From contig CADBNY010000133.1 of the NCBI GenBank assembly GCA_902796215.1, forward strand, positions 1-6,660: a stretch of 6,660 bases of DNA, given 5' to 3'. Shown piece by piece: positions 4,892 to 6,660 of the stretch. Numbering within the stretch: position 1 is the stretch's first letter; each line of letters opens with the position of its first letter. The position numbers and the translations under genes were made by a program. The notes beneath the pieces are model-generated. The model saw nothing but the letters and a program-made list of their open reading frames with translations. It ran no database searches and was not told where the DNA came from. The DNA is from an uncultured Erysipelotrichaceae bacterium (GTDB lineage Bacteria > Bacillota_I > Bacilli_A > RF39 > UBA660).

Positions 4892-4917
4892 AAGAGGCTA
4901 TGATTTCATAGCCTCTT
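4892..4917 (-). terminator. Hairpin terminator between guaD and the glycosyltransferase gene
   Basis: AAGAGGCTATGA (4892-4903) and TCATAGCCTCTT (4906-4917) are perfect 12-bp inverted arms with a very small loop. On the minus strand the stem is followed by TTTTT (4893-4889), a good intrinsic terminator for the glycosyltransferase transcript. On the plus strand the stem is followed by CATATG, so termination of guaD would rely on two T only. The stop codon of the glycosyltransferase gene (4898-4900) lies inside the stem. Confidence 0.82.
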
Positions 4918-5899
4918 CATATGCTTCTTTTAATTGTTTTCCTATCTTTTTGATATCTCTTTCTTTTGCTACTTTATATCCTTCTTCTGTTAAATCTGGA
5001 CATTTGCCTTCTAAGATGTTTTTTATTTTTTTCTCAAATTCATCTACATCTTTTGCTTTATATACATTTACTCCATCTTCTAACCAATCTTCAAACACAG
5101 GTATGTCTCGTATTAGTGCTTTGGTTTTACAAGCACATGCTTCAATAATTGGAATTCCTTCTGTTTCTTCTAGTGTTGGGAATATATATAAATCACAACC
5201 ATTCATTGCTTCAGCAATTAAGTCTTGTTCTACATAACCAGCAAATAATAAGTTTTCTCTTTTTGTATTCACAGCTTCTCTTATTTCTTTTGGAGATGCT
5301 GATAGTGGACTATATCCAAACCAGATAAATTTGTATTCTGGTAATCTTTTTGATAGTTCTACAAAATCTAGAATTCCTTTTCTTTTTATGTATAATCCTA
5401 ATCCAATAATTACCTTTTGATTTTCTTTTATATTATATCTTTTTCTAAATTTATCTTTTACTGTTTTATCTTGTTTAAACTTATCTAATTCTATTCCATT
5501 TGAGATAGCATAAATATGTTTTTTAATACCATATCCTTCTAATAATCTTTTAGAATATGGTGTTGGGGTAATAATAACGTCTCCTAAATTATAGCATTTT
5601 ATAATCCACTTTTTAAAAAAAGGGGCAATTTGTTTTGAAAAAATAAAACTATTTCTAAAATCTTCTTCTGTTGAATGGGCATGGTACACTACTTTTTTGC
5701 CTCTCTTTTTTGCTTTTTTAGCAAGATGATAAGATTTTGGACCATAATAATTTATGTGGACAAGATCATAATCATCATGAATGTTTGTTGTATATTCCAC
5801 TTTTTCATATTCTAATGCTTTTTTTTGATGTTGAATGGCTTTACCTAGTCCACTCTTTGATATTAATTTTTCTCCTTCTGTATATAATAATACTTTCAT
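4898..5899 (-). CDS. GT4 glycosyltransferase, LafB/CpoA/BgsA-like membrane glycolipid enzyme
   Basis: This is a 333-aa GT-B fold enzyme with no membrane segment. The N-terminal domain starts MKVLLYTEGEKLISKSGLGK, with a glycine loop and a KHQ-like helix (AIQHQKKAL), and has YDLVHINYYGPKS (44-56), VVYHAHSTEEDFRNSF (70-85) and VIITPTPYSKRLLEGYGI (108-125). The C-terminal domain has the nucleotide-sugar site EETEGIPIIEAC, with the GT4 E-x7-E pair at E245 and E253. The start, the HAHSTEEDFRNS motif and the length recall the enzymes that add a second sugar to glucosyl-diacylglycerol (LafB of Listeria, CpoA of pneumococcus, BgsA of Enterococcus), which make lipoteichoic acid anchors and non-bilayer glycolipids. 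This is recalled similarity, not an alignment; the donor sugar cannot be read. The usual partner (first glucosyltransferase) is not adjacent. The ATG at 5897-5899 has AGGAGA upstream. It follows the PrsW-type gene by 24 nt, probably one operon. Confidence 0.8.
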   Translation of the reverse strand: MKVLLYTEGEKLISKSGLGKAIQHQKKALEYEKVEYTTNIHDDYDLVHINYYGPKSYHLAKKAKKRGKKVVYHAHSTEEDFRNSFIFSKQIAPFFKKWIIKCYNLGDVIITPTPYSKRLLEGYGIKKHIYAISNGIELDKFKQDKTVKDKFRKRYNIKENQKVIIGLGLYIKRKGILDFVELSKRLPEYKFIWFGYSPLSASPKEIREAVNTKRENLLFAGYVEQDLIAEAMNGCDLYIFPTLEETEGIPIIEACACKTKALIRDIPVFEDWLEDGVNVYKAKDVDEFEKKIKNILEGKCPDLTEEGYKVAKERDIKKIGKQLKEAYEEAMKS

Positions 5900-5923
5900 A
5901 ACTTCATCTCCTATATTTATTTT

Positions 5924-6660
5924 TTATTCTTTACAGTGTGGGCAGTGATTTTCCGCTAATTTAGATCCGCATTTGGGACAAAAAACTGTTTGTAATTTCA
6001 TTTTATGGTTATCCTTAGAAACTTTTTGTATTCTTTTTAGGGAAATTGTATATAAAAAAATTGTAAATATTAAAAAGGTGATTATGAGAATTTTATATCC
6101 TGATAGTACACAAAAGTCATAAACACCATGAAGAAGTATCGGAATTATTATACTAAATATGAGGTATTTCTTTTCTATTTTTTTATTGTTTTGATATTGA
6201 TTTTGCTTAGCCATACTGAGATAATATCCCATGAAAATGGCATTACAAGTATGTCCTGGTATTGAATATAGAGCTCGTAAAATGATTGATAATATTTTTG
6301 TATTTGTATTTATGATATAGAGACAGTTTTCAAAAAAGGCAAAACCTAATGATACAAATATTGAATAAATTATAATATCATAAGTCTCTTCAAATTCTTT
6401 ATGTTTATATCCTTTAAAATATACAAAAATCCATTTAGATATTTCTTCCAATAAGGCAATACCAATAAAGGAGTATAAAAGAATATTAATAAAGTCCATA
6501 TCTTGTCTTTTCATTTGCATGAAAGGTGCAAACTTCGCTAAAACCGTTGATAATAGCATCACTATAAAACAAGATATTATTCCTAATACAAAAAATGATA
6601 GTAATAAATGAATTGGTTCTTTATTTTTATCTTTATTATAGACTAGTATTGATATTAATA
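5924..6660 (-). CDS. PrsW-family intramembrane metalloprotease with C-terminal zinc ribbon (5' end outside window)
   Basis: PrsW proteins are polytopic membrane proteases; in Bacillus subtilis PrsW cuts the anti-sigma factor RsiW. The frame is open from the stop at 5924 to the right edge. A GTG-ATG at 6557-6562 could be mistaken for a start, but no ribosome binding site precedes it. The codons before it encode LLSFFVLGIIS after a short KDKNKEP loop, the normal N-terminal pattern of the family, so the true start lies beyond 6660. Family motifs follow in order: GIALLEEISKW with the Glu-Glu pair, SLGFAFFENCLYI, a helix with RALYSIPGHTCNAIFMGYY, and ILLHGVYDF with the last conserved His. About six or seven membrane segments are visible. 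The C-terminal tail, after a basic stretch, ends in a CPKC-x8-CPHC zinc ribbon. The target is unknown. The glycosyltransferase follows 24 nt downstream. Confidence 0.87.
   Translation of the reverse strand, partial: LISILVYNKDKNKEPIHLLLSFFVLGIISCFIVMLLSTVLAKFAPFMQMKRQDMDFINILLYSFIGIALLEEISKWIFVYFKGYKHKEFEETYDIIIYSIFVSLGFAFFENCLYIINTNTKILSIILRALYSIPGHTCNAIFMGYYLSMAKQNQYQNNKKIEKKYLIFSIIIPILLHGVYDFCVLSGYKILIITFLIFTIFLYTISLKRIQKVSKDNHKMKLQTVFCPKCGSKLAENHCPHCKE

Noticed and set aside
6557..6562. GTG/ATG as the start of the PrsW-type protein
   Set aside because: No ribosome binding site precedes it, and the open frame upstream encodes the expected N-terminal membrane segment, so the real start is beyond the window.

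Overview
The window looks like a chromosomal segment of a very AT-rich, low-GC Gram-positive bacterium (Bacillota, probably a Bacilli/Erysipelotrichia-like or RF39-like gut lineage). The evidence is poly-A/T-rich intergenic DNA, strong AGGAGG-type ribosome binding sites before almost every gene, a CotY/CotZ-type spore coat protein, a RodA-type cell-wall polymerase, and a glycolipid glycosyltransferase of the kind found in Firmicutes. Tryptophan is written TGG and the proteins read through cleanly in the standard code. All eight visible stop codons are TAA or TAG.

Region 1 (1-2231, minus strand, read right to left): a four-gene operon. A strong GGAGGTGA site precedes a 96-aa helical-hairpin protein with a degenerate WXG motif (ITG). 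A 95-aa helical protein with one central Trp follows, then a 134-aa protein with a beta-hairpin start and two long helices, and finally a large protein that leaves the window at position 1. The large protein has a helical N-terminus, two copies of a 60-residue module and a Gly/Asn/Ser heptapeptide linker followed by a Pro-rich stretch. None of the four shows a signal peptide. I infer substrates of a type VII (ESX/Yuk-like) secretion system: two small WXG100-like partners, an accessory protein and a modular effector or surface protein whose C-terminal end is not visible. A 20-bp stem-loop sits directly before the ribosome binding site of the third gene.

Region 2 (2232-3269): sporulation-flavoured DNA. 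A Cys-rich CotY/CotZ coat protein (+) has a SigK-like promoter. It converges on an unrecognised 96-aa protein (-), and the two share a bidirectional terminator. The 82-bp divergent spacer before the next gene carries a 9-bp palindrome.

Region 3 (3270-4890, plus): a RodA/FtsW-family SEDS protein followed 13 nt later by guanine deaminase, probably co-transcribed.

Region 4 (4892-6660, minus): a PrsW-type membrane protease with a C-terminal zinc ribbon, cut by the right edge of the window, followed 24 nt later by a GT4 glycosyltransferase resembling LafB/CpoA/BgsA enzymes of membrane glycolipid synthesis. A strong hairpin terminator separates it from guaD. No rRNA, tRNA, CRISPR array or insertion sequence was seen.
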